In this document: positions 43,290 through 51,791 of the stretch, in pieces
How the letters are laid out: every line of letters begins with the position of its first letter
How positions within the stretch are numbered: position 1 is the first letter of the stretch
Assembly (NCBI GenBank): GCA_005799825.1
Contig: SYFT01000108.1
Location: forward strand, 1-55,242
Reading direction: 5' to 3'
Length of the DNA stretch: 55,242 nt
DNA from: Acidobacteriota bacterium
Lineage (GTDB): Bacteria > Acidobacteriota > Vicinamibacteria > Vicinamibacterales > SCN-69-37
Notes under the pieces: model-generated
The model's input: the letters and a program-made list of their open reading frames with translations, nothing else
What the model was told of the DNA's origin: nothing
The model's database searches: none
Program-made: the position numbers and the translations under genes

Positions 43290-44144
43290 CTACTCGGGGG
43301 CCTTCTCGGCCATCAGTTGCGACACGGCTTTCAGCAGGTCTTCGTGGCGGAGGCCCGCGAATCGAATCACGCCCTCCTTATCCAGCAAATACATCGTCGG
43401 CCACCCGGTCACACCCCACGCGGTTGCAATGGGACCCTCGGTGTTCTTGGCGGTGTAGCCGTCCCACCAGGACCTGTAAGGAAGGCGGCTATCGACCTTG
43501 CCTTTCCTGGCCACGTCGAGCTTCGAATCGCTGTTGATCCCCACGATCGCGAACGGCTTGTCTTTGTACAGTTCAAGCATGAGGCGTTGATAGGGGTACT
43601 CGCTCCGGCAAGGTCCGCACCATTCGCCGGTAAACACGACCAGCGTCACCTTGCCGCGTGTGTCGCTCAGTGTGAACTCGGCATTGTCGAAGTCCTTGCC
43701 CGCGATCTCAGGTGCGACTTTGCCAACAGCGAGATGCTGCACCATCCACTTGCGATGGTCGAGATAAGCCTTCGTTTCCGGATGCGCCGACGTCATCTCG
43801 TCAATGGCGCCAACGACTCGTGCTTCCTGGTCTGCTGAGAGCCAGCCGCGGTCGAGCCGATTCTGCAGGCGCCAGAAGTGAATTGCGGCGTCCTTCTGCC
43901 ACTTGGTTGCGTCCGTCTGTTTCGAGACTAGCGTCCTGAGGGTGGCGATGAGCCCGTCCACATACGCGTCGGGATGATCCACGACATCGATACGGATCGG
44001 CGCGACGGGTGCGAACCCGACGTCATCCGATGCGCCGGCACTTGAGGCGGCCGGCGCCGCCTCAGGAGCAGGATCGGGCTTCGGTGGGCCAGAGCAAGCC
44101 GCCAGCGTGAGACATAGCACGAAGAGGATCAATCGCATCGGCAC
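43290..44144 (-). CDS. TlpA-like thioredoxin-fold lipoprotein
   Basis: A 284-residue protein. Residues 1-17 form a lipoprotein signal (LILFVLCLTLAACSG with lipobox LAAC). A Pro/Ala-rich linker leads to a helical region (about 45-130), then a thioredoxin domain at about 145-275 with the redox motif TGEWCGPCRSEYPYQRL near 167-183 and the cis-Pro region GVTGWPTMYLLDKEG near 240. Such membrane-anchored proteins reduce disulfides outside the cytoplasm, for example in cytochrome c maturation. No ccm gene is adjacent. The spacer from 44145 to 44285 shows no gene or clear signal. Confidence 0.9.
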   Translation of the reverse strand: MPMRLILFVLCLTLAACSGPPKPDPAPEAAPAASSAGASDDVGFAPVAPIRIDVVDHPDAYVDGLIATLRTLVSKQTDATKWQKDAAIHFWRLQNRLDRGWLSADQEARVVGAIDEMTSAHPETKAYLDHRKWMVQHLAVGKVAPEIAGKDFDNAEFTLSDTRGKVTLVVFTGEWCGPCRSEYPYQRLMLELYKDKPFAIVGINSDSKLDVARKGKVDSRLPYRSWWDGYTAKNTEGPIATAWGVTGWPTMYLLDKEGVIRFAGLRHEDLLKAVSQLMAEKAPE

Positions 44145-44285
44145 ACGATACTCGGTTTCTACTGGCGAACGACGGGACTTGTCGCGCCCCCCTGCGATCC
44201 TGACGGAGCTGTCGTGGGGAACGTCCCAGTGACGGAAACACCCACCGGGCCGACACGGATGTGAAGCAAACAGACACCCGTCCCC

Positions 44286-45323
44286 CTATGTGACCCCCCC
44301 CTCGACCATCGTCACCGTACCCAGACTCGCGTCGATCGTCACCATCGCGCCGACGGGCAGCGTCCACTGGGGCTGCGCGTGGCCGATCATCGCGCCGTGC
44401 CAGGCCGGCACGCCGAGAGGCACCAGGTGGTCGGCGAAGATCTCCTCGGGTGTGAACGACGCGAAGCCTTCGCCGGGTCCGCACTCGCTGCACGTGCCGA
44501 AGATGACACCGCGAACTCTACTGAGAATGCCCGCGAGTTTGAGCGACGTCATCATCCGGTCCACGCGATACCAGTCTTCGCCCACGTCCTCGAGAAACAG
44601 AATCGCCTGATCGAAATTCGGCACGTACGGAGACCCGAGAATCGCCGTCAATACCGTCAGATTCCCGCCCAGCAGTCGCCCCGTGGCCCGGCCGGGCGTG
44701 ATGGTGCGAATGCGATTCTCTGTCTGGGTGAGGACGTTGCGGTCGCTCGTTTCCTTCGGGTTATCGAACGTCACCGCTTCACCGTCGAACAGCACGCGCT
44801 TGACCAGGCTCACCGAGTATTCGTCCCAGCGCCCGCCGGCGTTGGGCCCGTGAAACGTCACAAGGCCCGTTCGCGCATGGATACCGTTGAGCAGGGCCGT
44901 GATGTCGCTGAAGCCCATCAATATTTTTGGACTGCGCCGAATGGTCTCGTAGTCAAGGAACGGAAGCAGCCGTGACGTGCCCCAGCCGCCCCGCGTGGGA
45001 AGCACGGCTTTCACGCTCGAGTCGTCAAAAAACCGGTTGATGTCGGCCGCACGGTCCTTGTCCTGGCCGCCGAGCGAACCGTGCCGATCCATGATGTGCC
45101 GGCCCACCTTGACCTTGAGGCCCAGCGCCTCGAGCGACTCACGCGCAATGTCGAGTTCTACCCGCTGAAACGTGGCCGACGCCGGCGCCACCAGTCCGAC
45201 GGTGTCTCCGGGCTGCAGCCGTGCAGGTTTCAGCGTGGGCAACCCCTGAGTTTGACCGGCGATCGAATTCGCGGCCAGAAGTGGTGTTGCGGATGCAAGC
45301 AGGAAGGTGCGTCTATTCATCAC
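44286..45323 (-). CDS. S66 family LD-carboxypeptidase, exported
   Basis: A 345-residue peptidase with an N-terminal signal (NRRTFLLASATPLLAANSIA, Tat-like RR then hydrophobic). The nucleophile Ser is in MGFSDITALLNG near 138, the Glu in LFLEDVGEDWYRVDR near 245 and the His in IGHAQPQWTLPVGA near 315, giving the Ser-Glu-His triad. LVAPASATFQRVELD near 44 is the usual start of the fold. It cleaves the L,D bond of murein tetrapeptides during recycling, though exported members may act on other peptides such as microcins. It is divergent from the glycosidase gene with 37 bases between starts. Confidence 0.9.
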   Translation of the reverse strand: MMNRRTFLLASATPLLAANSIAGQTQGLPTLKPARLQPGDTVGLVAPASATFQRVELDIARESLEALGLKVKVGRHIMDRHGSLGGQDKDRAADINRFFDDSSVKAVLPTRGGWGTSRLLPFLDYETIRRSPKILMGFSDITALLNGIHARTGLVTFHGPNAGGRWDEYSVSLVKRVLFDGEAVTFDNPKETSDRNVLTQTENRIRTITPGRATGRLLGGNLTVLTAILGSPYVPNFDQAILFLEDVGEDWYRVDRMMTSLKLAGILSRVRGVIFGTCSECGPGEGFASFTPEEIFADHLVPLGVPAWHGAMIGHAQPQWTLPVGAMVTIDASLGTVTMVEGGVT

Positions 45324-45360
45324 GCGTGAAAGAATAGTCCTGATTTCAGTCAGGGACCCA

Positions 45361-46521
45361 ATGATGCGACGCGCCTCGATCCTGTTCGTCCTCCTGACGC
45401 TAGCCTGCGGCGCGGCCCAGGGCCCCCAGGCCCCAGGCGCCTGGCTCAGCGCACCCGATCAGGTCGCCCGCGGCGTGGAGTTGTTCACGTCCACCGACTC
45501 CACACTAGTTGACCCTGCAGGGCCAATTTCCGTGTCGCTCCTGCGTCTCGACCCAGCCCACGCGCGGCTCAGCAGCCTACTCTCAAACGATCAGGTCATG
45601 TACGCCGAGCCGGTGTTGGAAATGGCGACGCGGGCCAAGTCACTGGCCGCCGTCAATGCGGGCTTCTTCAACATCAATAACGGTGAACCGATCGGACTCC
45701 TCAAGGTAGCCGGGGACCTCGTCAGCGATACGCCAATCCCCAAGGGGGCCATCGCGATCTGGTCGCCGGCCGACGGGCGCACCTCGCTCGCCTTCGATCA
45801 AGTGAGCGCCCGAGTCGAACTCCACGCCCTCATCGCCGGCCGCTCGGTCGTCGTCCCAATCGACGGCGTTGACACCACACGCGCGCGCGGCAAGCTGATG
45901 CTTTATTCGCCGAAGTATCACGAGCACACAGACACGGCGGGCAACGGCGTGGAATGGGTGCTCAGCGGCAAGCCGCTCACGATCACCGCCGTGAGGCGCG
46001 ATGCCGGCAGCACGCCGATCCCCGCCAATGGCCTGGTGTTGTCGTACGGCGGCCTCGAACTTCCCGACCAACTGCGCGTGCTTGAGCCTGGTGTGACGCT
46101 TGAGGTGCGCCGGACGTGGACATCTGTCCACGGACTCGAAAGCGACCGCCTCGAATCTGCCGACCACATCGTGAATGGCGCGGGGCTTCTTCGCCGGGGT
46201 GGTGTGTCACTGACAAGTTGGGACGTGGAGAAATTCAGCGGCACGGCCTTCATCCAGTCGCGGCATCCGAGGACGATGGTGGGTGTGGATCGGATGGGGT
46301 TCATCTGGCTGGCCGTGGTGGACGGAAGGCAACAGACGAGCGTGGGGATGTCGTTTGCCGAGTTGCAGCGCCTGGCCGATCGGCTGGAGCTCACCGATGC
46401 GCTCAACCTGGATGGTGGCGGGTCAAGCACGATGGTAGTGCGCGGCAAGATCGTCAATCGGCCGTCCGACGCCGCAGGTCCGCGGGCCGTCAGCGACGCT
46501 ATTGGCGTTACGGTCAGGTAG
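45361..46521 (+). CDS. Phosphodiester glycosidase (NAGPA domain) protein
   Basis: A 386-residue exported protein. The N-terminus RRASILFVLLTLACGAAQ is signal-like; the Cys could be lipidated, but the site is not a perfect lipobox. The NAGPA domain covers about 75-380: AAVNAGFFNINNGEPIG near 96-112, HPRTMVGVDRMGFIWLAVVD near 301-320 and LNLDGGGSSTMVVRGKIVN near 347-365, the most conserved family stretch. The family removes sugar from phosphodiester-linked glycans, as in the mammalian uncovering enzyme and bacterial spore or cell-wall proteins. The spacer 46522-46745 holds no gene I can support. Confidence 0.88.
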   Translation: MMRRASILFVLLTLACGAAQGPQAPGAWLSAPDQVARGVELFTSTDSTLVDPAGPISVSLLRLDPAHARLSSLLSNDQVMYAEPVLEMATRAKSLAAVNAGFFNINNGEPIGLLKVAGDLVSDTPIPKGAIAIWSPADGRTSLAFDQVSARVELHALIAGRSVVVPIDGVDTTRARGKLMLYSPKYHEHTDTAGNGVEWVLSGKPLTITAVRRDAGSTPIPANGLVLSYGGLELPDQLRVLEPGVTLEVRRTWTSVHGLESDRLESADHIVNGAGLLRRGGVSLTSWDVEKFSGTAFIQSRHPRTMVGVDRMGFIWLAVVDGRQQTSVGMSFAELQRLADRLELTDALNLDGGGSSTMVVRGKIVNRPSDAAGPRAVSDAIGVTVR

Positions 46522-46745
46522 GAAGTGCGGATTGAAGCCGCCCGCCTTTATAATTTGGAGGGCCATGCCCACAACGGAGGGTTCGTCGTTGGCAACGCGA
46601 TAAGCCGCGCCGGCCCCAATGGCGCCGAAGCGGAGCGCGGCGCCGGTCGCAACCACGACTCAGGCGGCCCATGTGTGCCGTCGGCCCAACAACGGAAGAG
46701 GGGAATCCTGCACGGTTTGTCGGATTGAATGGTGAGGGGGGAGTC

Positions 46746-47837
46746 GTGCCAGTGCGAACTGTTTTGGTGGTTTGTCTGGGCCTGGTGCTTGGCCTTCGGC
46801 CGATCGCGTCGCAGGAGCCGTCGCTAGGCGCGCGACTTGAGACGCTGCGCACACAGTCCAACCTGCCCGCGGTGGCGGGCGCCACGTTTTCGTCGGCCGA
46901 CGTATCTGCGGTCAGCGCCATGGGCGTGCGGAGACTGGGCGACCCCACACCAGTGACGCCGGACGACCTCTGGCATATCGGGTCGATCACCAAGTCGTTC
47001 ACGTCACTGCTGATGGCCAGGTTCGTAGAGCGCGGCGAGATGTCGTGGACGTCCACGCTGGGCGACATGCTGGGCCCGCGCGCCGGCAAGTTCGCGCCCG
47101 TCACCTTGTCGCAGTTACTCAGCCATCGCGCCGGCCTGCCCGCGAACGTTCTGCCGGGCAAGGTGGCGGCTGTTTTACAAGGCGCGCCAACGGTGGATGT
47201 GCAGCGGCATCGCCTGATCGACGCTGCGCTCGCGACAGACCCGACCGCCGCACCTGGAGCCGCCTTCCTCTATTCGAATCTCGGCTACATCATCGCGGGC
47301 GGACTCCTCGAGTCGAAGGCGAAGAAGACGTGGGAGGACCTCGTTCGCGACGAAGTGTTGTCACCCCTGGGCCTCGCGAGCGCCGGCAACGGTCCTCCCG
47401 GAGTGCGCGATCTCATCAGCCAGCCTCGCGGCCATCGGCGCGCGTCGAGCGGTACACTGATACCCGTCGAGCCCGGTGTCGCGGCCGACAATCCGCCCTA
47501 CCTCGGACCCGCGGGCAGGTTACACATGACGGTGAGCGACCTCGCGCGATGGGGGCAGGCGCACCTGCGAGGTGAACGCGGCCAGGACAGCATCGTCAAG
47601 GCCGACACATTCAAGCGGCTGCATCTGCCGGAGTCCGGCGCCTACGCGATGGGCTGGGTGTCGCAGACCACGCCGGACCGGCGCGTCGTCTGGCACAACG
47701 GCTCTAACACTTGCTGGTACGCCATCGTCGCCTTCGACGCTGCGGCCGATCGCGGCGTGGCGATCGTCACCAATGGCAGCATCGGCGCCGCGCAGGCGGT
47801 AGATGCTGCCGCGATGGCAGCGATCAGGATCAACTAG
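46746..47837 (+). CDS. Class C beta-lactamase-like serine hydrolase
   Basis: A 363-residue secreted protein with a signal peptide (TVLVVCLGLVLGLRPIASQ). Catalytic motifs of the AmpC/penicillin-binding fold: SITKS (Ser-x-x-Lys) near 82-86, YSNLGY (Tyr-x-Asn) near 177 and WHNGSN (the His-x-Gly variant of KTG) near 317. Most relatives are esterases or D-aminopeptidases, not true beta-lactamases, so resistance is not inferred. The start is GTG 46746; the frame is open further upstream, but the signal peptide fits this start. A REPIN-like doublet follows the stop by 5 bases. Confidence 0.87.
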   Translation: MPVRTVLVVCLGLVLGLRPIASQEPSLGARLETLRTQSNLPAVAGATFSSADVSAVSAMGVRRLGDPTPVTPDDLWHIGSITKSFTSLLMARFVERGEMSWTSTLGDMLGPRAGKFAPVTLSQLLSHRAGLPANVLPGKVAAVLQGAPTVDVQRHRLIDAALATDPTAAPGAAFLYSNLGYIIAGGLLESKAKKTWEDLVRDEVLSPLGLASAGNGPPGVRDLISQPRGHRRASSGTLIPVEPGVAADNPPYLGPAGRLHMTVSDLARWGQAHLRGERGQDSIVKADTFKRLHLPESGAYAMGWVSQTTPDRRVVWHNGSNTCWYAIVAFDAAADRGVAIVTNGSIGAAQAVDAAAMAAIRIN

Positions 47838-47842
47838 GCGAC

Positions 47843-47942
47843 CTCGGGCTTGAGGAACAGCCCGAGCTACGTTCTGACCCGAGCTCCGTCTTGGACTGCG
47901 ACCTTTTCGAACGTAGCTCGGCCTGTTCCTCAAGGCCGAGGA
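47843..47942. repeat. Inverted pair of GTAG-headed hairpins (REPIN-like doublet), copy 2
   Basis: The left hairpin (47843-47870, minus) reads GTAGCTCGGGCT, GTTCCTCA, AGCCCGAG. The right one (47913-47942, plus) reads GTAGCTCGGCCT, GTTCCTCA, AGGCCGAG. Both heads are perfect GTAG, and stems of 7-9 bp surround the same loop. They are separated by about 42 unrelated bases. Arms and loops match the doublet at 18776-18860 almost base for base, although the two loci are 29 kb apart. Confidence 0.78.
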
Positions 47943-48005
47943 CGCCCACCACTCGTGCCCGCAGCAACCTTTCGGCGGCATTCAATCATCAAATGCACAG
48001 AAAAA

Positions 48006-48026
48006 AAGTAGATTGATTGTCTACTT
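48006..48026. promoter_or_regulatory. Candidate PadR operator
   Basis: AAGTAGA and TCTACTT form a perfect 7-bp inverted repeat around TTGATTG, 22 bases before the PadR start. PadR-family repressors usually bind such AT-rich palindromes in their own promoters. Binding here is inferred from position and symmetry. Confidence 0.5.
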
Positions 48027-48048
48027 ATTTATGTGCCAAACTGTGTCT

Positions 48049-48474
48049 ATGCCCGCCGACAATAAGAACCACCTTTCTTTTCTTCCACTTACACCGTTCG
48101 CCTTCCAGGTATTGCTCGCTTTGGCAGACGACGCCAGGCACGGATACGCCATCATCAAAGAGGTCGAAGAGCGGTCCGGCGGCTCCGTCAGGCTCCGGAC
48201 TGGGACCCTATATACACTTTTACAACGGCTGATGGAGCAGGAACTCATCGCCGAACCCACGGCCTCCGAGGCGACGACCCCGGCACTTCGGGACCCCAGG
48301 ACCCCGACAGGCGACGCTGGCCCAGGGCCGGCGGCGAGAGCCGATTCCCGCCGCCGTTACTACGAATTGACCACCTTGGGCGACGCGGTACTTCGCGCAG
48401 AGGCCCAGCGCCTGGAAGGCCTCATCGGCGACGCGCGCCGCAAACACGTCCTCAGCGACGCGGGCGGAGTGTAA
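48049..48474 (+). CDS. PadR-family transcriptional regulator
   Basis: A 141-residue regulator with the PadR winged helix at about 10-100: LSFLPLTPFAFQVLLALAD, HGYAIIKEVEERSGGSVRLR, TGTLYTLLQRLMEQELI. The beta-wing is stretched by a Pro/Thr/Ala-rich insert of about 30 residues before RRRYYELTTLGDAVL. The effector is unknown. ATG 48049 is chosen; ATG 48031 is also in frame. In acidobacterial genomes such genes often precede a large macrolide-exporter-like permease; here only a 12-codon open frame follows before an oppositely oriented gene. Confidence 0.88.
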   Translation: MPADNKNHLSFLPLTPFAFQVLLALADDARHGYAIIKEVEERSGGSVRLRTGTLYTLLQRLMEQELIAEPTASEATTPALRDPRTPTGDAGPGPAARADSRRRYYELTTLGDAVLRAEAQRLEGLIGDARRKHVLSDAGGV

Positions 48475-48476
48475 CG

Positions 48477-48515
48477 GTGACCCGATCGGCCCTCGTCCCC
48501 CGCGCCGCGCGATGA
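48477..48515 (+). pseudogene. Possible stub of a deleted permease gene after PadR
   Basis: GTG 48477 begins 2 bases after the PadR stop, where the permease of PadR-permease pairs would start, and runs VTRSALVPRAAR before a TGA at 48513-48515. The spacing and basic N-terminus fit the start of such a permease, but 12 codons cannot prove descent. The beta-lactamase-fold gene ends 13 bases further on, so nothing of the permease body is left. Confidence 0.3.
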
Positions 48516-48527
48516 AAGTGGATCCGG

Positions 48528-49448
48528 TTAACTTGCTGCGCGAGCAATAACGCGGCTGATGTCCGCCTGCAGCTTTGCGCTGACGGCGCGGTCAGTGATG
48601 CCGCGGGTGAGAATCACCAACACGTACGGCCGCGCGGCATACACGAGGCCTGCGTCGTGATGGATGCGGGTGATCCATCCGGTCTTGTGCGCCACCGGCG
48701 TCCCGGCCGGCAGGCCCGCGGGAATGCCGTCGTTGAACTTCTGACGCTTCAGGATATCGATCATCGCCCCGCTGGCCTCCGGGCTGACAGCGGTGCCGCG
48801 GCCGATGGCCTCAAACAACACCAACAGGCCGCGCGCGTCCGTGGTGTTGTTCTTGCCGGCGTCGAAAGCCTTCTGGTCTTCGACGCCGCGCATCACCTGC
48901 ATGCCAACGGCACCCATCGTATCGACCGTGGCCTGCACGTTTGATGCACGCAGGTGTTCGATCAGGATGTTGGTGGCCAGATTGCTGCTGACGGTAATCG
49001 ACGCATCCACAAGCGCGCGAAGGCCGATCTGCTTGCCCATGGCCTTGTACGTTTCGCCGTCAGAGTCTTCGGTGGCTGAGAGCACGTACGGGCTCCCGTC
49101 AAAGATGCTTGTGAACTGGTTGGTGACCAGCACTTTGTCGTCGAGCCTGCGCAAACCGTTTTCCACCTGACGGAACAGCTCGATCATCACCGGCACCTTC
49201 ATGGTGGAGGCGGCGTGGAATCTGAGATCGGGGCGAATGAGGATCTCTTCGCTCTTGGCGCCATTGAGCGGCCGCCAGGCCACAGCCACTTCGGCGCCGC
49301 TTGCGGCGATGAGCGCATCCACCTGGGCCCGGATCTGCGCGAGGTCGATTACGGCTGGCGCTGCAGCTTCAGGTGGCCTGAGAGTGGGGGCCATCTGGCC
49401 CGCCAGCACCCACAGGGCGAAGGCAACGAGTGTGGCTCGAATCAACAC
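48528..49448 (-). CDS. Class A beta-lactamase-like serine hydrolase
   Basis: A 306-residue secreted protein with signal peptide (TLVAFALWVLAGQMAP). The fold motifs are ASTMKVPVMIELF (Ser-x-x-Lys) near 80, TVSSNLATNILIEHL near 153 where SDN of class A enzymes reads SSN, and HKTGWI near 256 for KTG. The omega-loop Glu-x-x-Leu-Asn motif is not clear: the region reads RGVEDQKAFDAGKNNTTDA. Loss of the deacylating Glu would argue against true beta-lactamase activity. The start is GTG. It lies 9 bases after a secreted protein of unknown function, likely in one operon. Confidence 0.82.
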   Translation of the reverse strand: MLIRATLVAFALWVLAGQMAPTLRPPEAAAPAVIDLAQIRAQVDALIAASGAEVAVAWRPLNGAKSEEILIRPDLRFHAASTMKVPVMIELFRQVENGLRRLDDKVLVTNQFTSIFDGSPYVLSATEDSDGETYKAMGKQIGLRALVDASITVSSNLATNILIEHLRASNVQATVDTMGAVGMQVMRGVEDQKAFDAGKNNTTDARGLLVLFEAIGRGTAVSPEASGAMIDILKRQKFNDGIPAGLPAGTPVAHKTGWITRIHHDAGLVYAARPYVLVILTRGITDRAVSAKLQADISRVIARAAS

Positions 49449-49457
49449 GACGGGAGT

Positions 49458-50006
49458 CTACTTGCCGCCTCGAAGCGCCGCCAGTTCCCGATCGATCTGG
49501 TCGCGGATGGACTTGATGCGGCGTTCGTCGGTCGCTTCGCTCAGTTCCTTGTAGAGCTTGCGAATGGCCCACCAGCCCACGTGGTTGACCAGGCCCCATT
49601 CCAGCATCTCGAGGGGTTTGATCCCGCCAGAACCGTACAATTCTTTGGGCGTGACCAGCCCCAGGAACTCCTGATGCGTCATCCCTGCGCCTGGCACTGG
49701 CCCGAAGCGCAGGTCGAAGTTCTTGGAGAACTCCTTGAACGACGGGCCTCCAGGTGCGACGGTCTCTGTATAAAACCGCACCCGCCCGTCGTCAATCCTG
49801 ACGCGAATCGGCCGTTCGAGGGCTGTTTTGATGCGGCCGAGGTCCACCGGCAGCGCAGGAGGCGCTTCCTGTGTGATTGTTGGTGGAGGGGTGGTGGGAG
49901 GGACGGTCTGCGCCGACGCCTGTGACAGCCAGCCCCCGTCTCCAATCAGGAGGAGGAGGAAGATGGGACACAAGAGGGGTCGTGCTGCCACGTCATTAGG
50001 ACGCAC
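49458..50006 (-). CDS. Secreted protein of unknown function
   Basis: A 182-residue protein with a signal peptide (PLLCPIFLLLLIGDGGWL, likely cleaved after ASA) and a Pro/Thr-rich linker (TVPPTTPPPTITQEAPPALP). The folded part has RIKTALERPIRVRIDDGRVR and FKEFSKNFDLRFGPVPGAGM, then MLEWGLVNHVGWWAIRKLYK and a charged C-terminal helix. I do not recognise a family. It is upstream of the class A-like hydrolase by 9 bases on the same strand, so it may act with it in the periplasm. Confidence 0.72.
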   Translation of the reverse strand: MRPNDVAARPLLCPIFLLLLIGDGGWLSQASAQTVPPTTPPPTITQEAPPALPVDLGRIKTALERPIRVRIDDGRVRFYTETVAPGGPSFKEFSKNFDLRFGPVPGAGMTHQEFLGLVTPKELYGSGGIKPLEMLEWGLVNHVGWWAIRKLYKELSEATDERRIKSIRDQIDRELAALRGGK

Positions 50007-50066
50007 ATCGCCCTCCCCTAGCCGAAGGGAAGCAAGTCGAGTGCCACAGAGATGTGGGCAAAAACG

Positions 50067-50549
50067 CTAGGCTGCCGGGTCGATGAGTCCGTCCAAGTTG
50101 GCCCATGTGTCCCCATCCAGTAACACCAATGTGTGCAAATACAACCGCACTGCGTCAGCGGGGAATGCGGTCTTGAGCGTCCGCACGCCCTCGGTGAGCC
50201 TGGCCTTGTCGGGCGCGGCCACGTCTTCGGCCGTGATCAACCCGTTGTTGTGGGTGATTGCCAGCGCGTCGAGGAAAGCCCCCATCATCGGCCGTTCAGC
50301 CTCCAGATGGTATGCAATCAGCGCCCGCGAGGCGACCACGTCCGAGACATCATCCATGCCCGCCAAGAGCTTCGCGCGACGCTCGATCGGCAGCGACGGC
50401 ACACTCTTCGGCCTGAAGTTGAGTTTGCGGGCGATGGTCACGATGACCTCCACCTGCTGCTCCACACCGTGTTCATCGTTCCAGAAGGCAGTGGCAGCAA
50501 TCAACCGCTTCTTTGCCGGCAAGTCTTTCCAAAGGGCACTCGGGCGCAT
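50067..50549 (-). CDS. Conserved-looking cytosolic protein of unknown function
   Basis: A 160-residue, mostly helical protein without signal peptide or membrane segment. It starts LWKDLPAKKRLIAATAFWND and contains RKLNFRPKSVPSLPIERRAK and a final region AVRLYLHTLVLLDGDTWANL. No catalytic motif is evident. It is 59 bases from the divergent MFS gene. Regular codon use and length support a real gene; its role is unknown. Confidence 0.72.
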   Translation of the reverse strand: MRPSALWKDLPAKKRLIAATAFWNDEHGVEQQVEVIVTIARKLNFRPKSVPSLPIERRAKLLAGMDDVSDVVASRALIAYHLEAERPMMGAFLDALAITHNNGLITAEDVAAPDKARLTEGVRTLKTAFPADAVRLYLHTLVLLDGDTWANLDGLIDPAA

Positions 50550-50608
50550 GGGGAGATTGTACTTGTTGTCCAGGGCCCAGGGTCCTTGGGTCCATATAGA
50601 CTTGTCGC

Positions 50609-51760
50609 TTGTCGGACCGGCTGTTCACTCCCAGATTTTTCGTCATGTGCGCGTACACGTTCACCGTGTTCGTGTCGCTGTTCCAGCTGCTCCCGGCGGC
50701 GCCGTATCACGTGCTCGCACTTGGGGGCACCACGTTTGCGGCGGGGCTGTTTCTTGGATTCCTGACGTACGCATCTGCGCTCGCGGCGCCAATCACGGGG
50801 CAGATCGCTGACCGCCTCGGACATCGCCGCGTTCTGATCGTCGTCAGCCTTGTGCTCGCCGTGTTTTCGGTGAGCTACGCCTTCATCACGAACTACCGTG
50901 TGTTGCTCGCCTTTGTGTTTATGCACGGGTTGTTCTGGTCTGGCCTGCTTGCGGCCTCGGGCGCATACATGACCGCCACACTGCCTGAAACCAGGCGCGC
51001 TGAGGGGCTGGGATATTGGGGGTTGTCGTCGGTCACGGCGCTCGCGATCGCACCGCCCTTCGGGTTTTGGGTGTTCAGCTTCGGCTGGGCCACGATGTGT
51101 TTCGAGGTGGCCGCCCTAAATCTGATCATGGCAGCCATCGCCTGGCATCTGCCAGACGACCGCGGCGAAGCCGCGGCGGTACCACTCAGGCCGCGCACAC
51201 TTCAGGACCTAGTAGAGTGGCGCGTGCTCGCGCTCTCAGTCTCCATGGCGCTCATCGCATTCGGCTACGGAAGCCTCACCAGTTTTTCAGCCATGTTCGC
51301 TGATGAACTGGGTGTCTCGCCCCGCAGTCTCTTTCTCACCGTGATGGCCTCGGCCATTCTGGTCGGCCGTGTCTCGGTGGGTCGTTTTCTCGACAAGATC
51401 GGCCACCGGCGCGCGCTGTTGCCGTGCCTCGCGGCCACCGCGCTGGGTATGACTTTGCTGGCCCTGGCCAACGGAATCGTGATGTTCTTGCTGGCTGCAC
51501 TGGTGTTCGGTGCCGGGTTCGGCCTGGTGTATCCGGCCTATACCGCGTACATCATGAAGCGCATTCCGCAGTGGCGGCGCGGGGCGGCGTTTGGCGCCAT
51601 GCTCGCTGCCTTTGACACGGGTGTCGGCAGTGGCTCCACCGTCATGGGCGGCCTGATTCACCAACTCGGGTTCCGCCCCGCGTTCGGGATTGCCGCGTTC
51701 TTCGCCGTCCTGTCGCTGCCGTATTTCCTGTTTGCCGAAAAACGATTCGGATTCAAGTGA
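50609..51760 (+). CDS. MFS transporter
   Basis: A 383-residue protein with about 12 membrane segments. It starts LFTPRFFVMCAYTFTVFVSL, and the first cytoplasmic loop carries the MFS signature GQIADRLGHRRVLIVVSLV near 70-88, matched in the second half by VGRFLDKIGHRRALL near 254. The family exports drugs, sugars or amino acids; the substrate is unknown. The start is TTG at 50609; ATG 50645 would cut into the first helix. The amidohydrolase gene begins 31 bases later, so the transporter could serve its substrate or product. Confidence 0.88.
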   Translation: MSDRLFTPRFFVMCAYTFTVFVSLFQLLPAAPYHVLALGGTTFAAGLFLGFLTYASALAAPITGQIADRLGHRRVLIVVSLVLAVFSVSYAFITNYRVLLAFVFMHGLFWSGLLAASGAYMTATLPETRRAEGLGYWGLSSVTALAIAPPFGFWVFSFGWATMCFEVAALNLIMAAIAWHLPDDRGEAAAVPLRPRTLQDLVEWRVLALSVSMALIAFGYGSLTSFSAMFADELGVSPRSLFLTVMASAILVGRVSVGRFLDKIGHRRALLPCLAATALGMTLLALANGIVMFLLAALVFGAGFGLVYPAYTAYIMKRIPQWRRGAAFGAMLAAFDTGVGSGSTVMGGLIHQLGFRPAFGIAAFFAVLSLPYFLFAEKRFGFK

Positions 51761-51791
51761 TCCGCGTATCCTATTTGGGGATCCTGACGAT

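Noticed and set aside
44145..44285. Intergenic stretch checked for a small gene, riboswitch or terminator
   Set aside because: Only weak short complementarities such as GGGAACGTCCC; no convincing structure or reading frame.
46549..46554. TATAAT in front of the class C hydrolase gene as a promoter
   Set aside because: The only -35-like hexamer (TTGAAG at 46532-46537) is 11 bases away, too close, and the start codon is almost 200 bases downstream. A chance match is as likely.
46423..46656. 77-codon minus-strand frame overlapping the end of the phosphodiester glycosidase gene
   Set aside because: It overlaps conserved NAGPA sequence and has no recognisable start signal; no independent support.
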